In this document: positions 63,628-64,000 of the stretch, piece by piece
Layout: the number at the start of each line of letters is the position of its first letter
Position numbering within the stretch: position 1 is the stretch's first letter
The notes under the pieces: model-generated
Told to the model about the DNA's origin: nothing
What the model saw: only the letters and a program-made list of their open reading frames with translations
Databases searched by the model: none
Origin: Sesamia nonagrioides
Lineage: Eukaryota; Arthropoda; Insecta; Lepidoptera; Noctuidae
Length of the DNA stretch: 64,000 bases
Reading direction: 5' to 3'
NCBI GenBank assembly: GCA_017933935.1
Contig: JADWQK010001407.1
Coordinates: 4,278,001 to 4,342,000 of the forward strand
Position numbers and translations under genes: made by a program

Positions 63628-64000
63628 TACGCTTTCCCGCTTAAACCTCTCAACCGATTTAGATGAAATTTGGCACAGACAATCTTTAGACCCTGAGAAA
63701 GAACATAGGCTATCTTTCATCCCGGAAAAATTTGATGTTCCCGAGGGAAATCTAAAAAGCGCGATATAACCGAACTCCACGCGGGCGAAGCCGCGGGCGG
63801 AAAGCTAGTAATAATATATATTGGGGGCTCCCCATACTTAGGACTAAAACTCCAAAGAAATTTTTTTCATCAAACACATACGTGTGGGGTATCTATGGAT
63901 AGGTCTTCAAAAATTATATCGAGGTTTCTAAAACACTTTTTTTCTGAACCGAATAGTTTGCGTGACAGACGCTTCCAAAGTGCAAAAAAGGTTGGTCCCC
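63345..64000. repeat. Dispersed 'ggttccgttgcc' repeat split by a Helitron
   Basis: The left part (63345-63535: 'ttttaaggttccgttgccaa', 'gtgaaccgcattaagatttt') and the right part (63815-64000: 'tgggggctccccatacttag', 'gtggggtatctatggatagg') belong to one repeat family that I know as continuous in Lepidoptera. The Helitron at 63536-63808 separates them. The repeat continues past the window end. Confidence 0.6.
63536..63808 (+). mobile_element. Mini-Helitron, type B, with (TCTG)n
   Basis: TC at 63536 after A, and CTAG at 63805-63808 before T, preceded by 'gcgggcgaagccgcgggcgg'. A tctg microsatellite spans about 63566-63627. It is the best preserved type B copy in the window. Confidence 0.85.

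Overview
The window is animal nuclear DNA, most likely from a moth or butterfly (Lepidoptera). The evidence is the AT-rich background, spliced genes with GT/AG introns, insect-type ionotropic receptors, and a repeat load I recognise as lepidopteran: mini-Helitrons starting 'TCYATACTAATAT' and ending CTAG, tRNA-derived SINEs with (GATGAT)n tails, R1-, RTE- and Jockey/CR1-type LINEs, and many short inverted-repeat elements. There are no bacterial operons and no CRISPR array. Species cannot be told from the sequence.

Few host genes are visible. (1) A THAP-type zinc-finger gene or relic lies at 1431-2060 (+). (2) A small, cysteine-free, secreted 79-residue protein lies at 20937-21176 (-), with its own TATA box and poly(A) signal. 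(3) Two tandem four-exon ionotropic receptor (IR) genes lie at 25980-29864 and 34176-42289 (+). Their exon phases match exactly. The second is intact (637 aa) although its second intron carries about 5.7 kb, mostly repeats. The first has an in-frame stop at the start of its last exon, which would remove the third membrane segment; an in-frame alternative splice acceptor overlaps that stop. (4) The last three exons of a glycerol kinase 5-like gene lie at 53602-58821 (-). Its introns hold a SINE split by a hAT transposon that is itself filled with LINE fragments.

Layout. 0-8 kb: RTE-like tail array, THAP relic, mariner relic, a 542-bp tandem duplication, and Helitrons including a 1.4-kb copy with a broken Pif1-like helicase. 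9-12.4 kb: a decayed LINE. 14.4-19.3 kb: a LINE with two open reading frames, a PHD-like finger in ORF1, and intact endonuclease and reverse-transcriptase motifs in ORF2. 20-25 kb: R1-like LINE ends, SINE, LINE copy. 26-42.3 kb: IR locus crowded with one LINE family. 43-49 kb: a 1.14-kb TIR element with a 9-bp target duplication, a nested LINE-in-LINE insertion with a minisatellite, and a hAT-like MITE holding a palindrome. 50-53 kb: three copies of a MITE with 28-bp terminal inverted repeats. 53.6-58.8 kb: the glycerol kinase-like gene. 59-64 kb: repeats only.

The host genes do not form one pathway. The repeats mostly interact by nesting, and several insertion orders can be read from target-site duplications. 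Protein family calls were made by eye without a database search.
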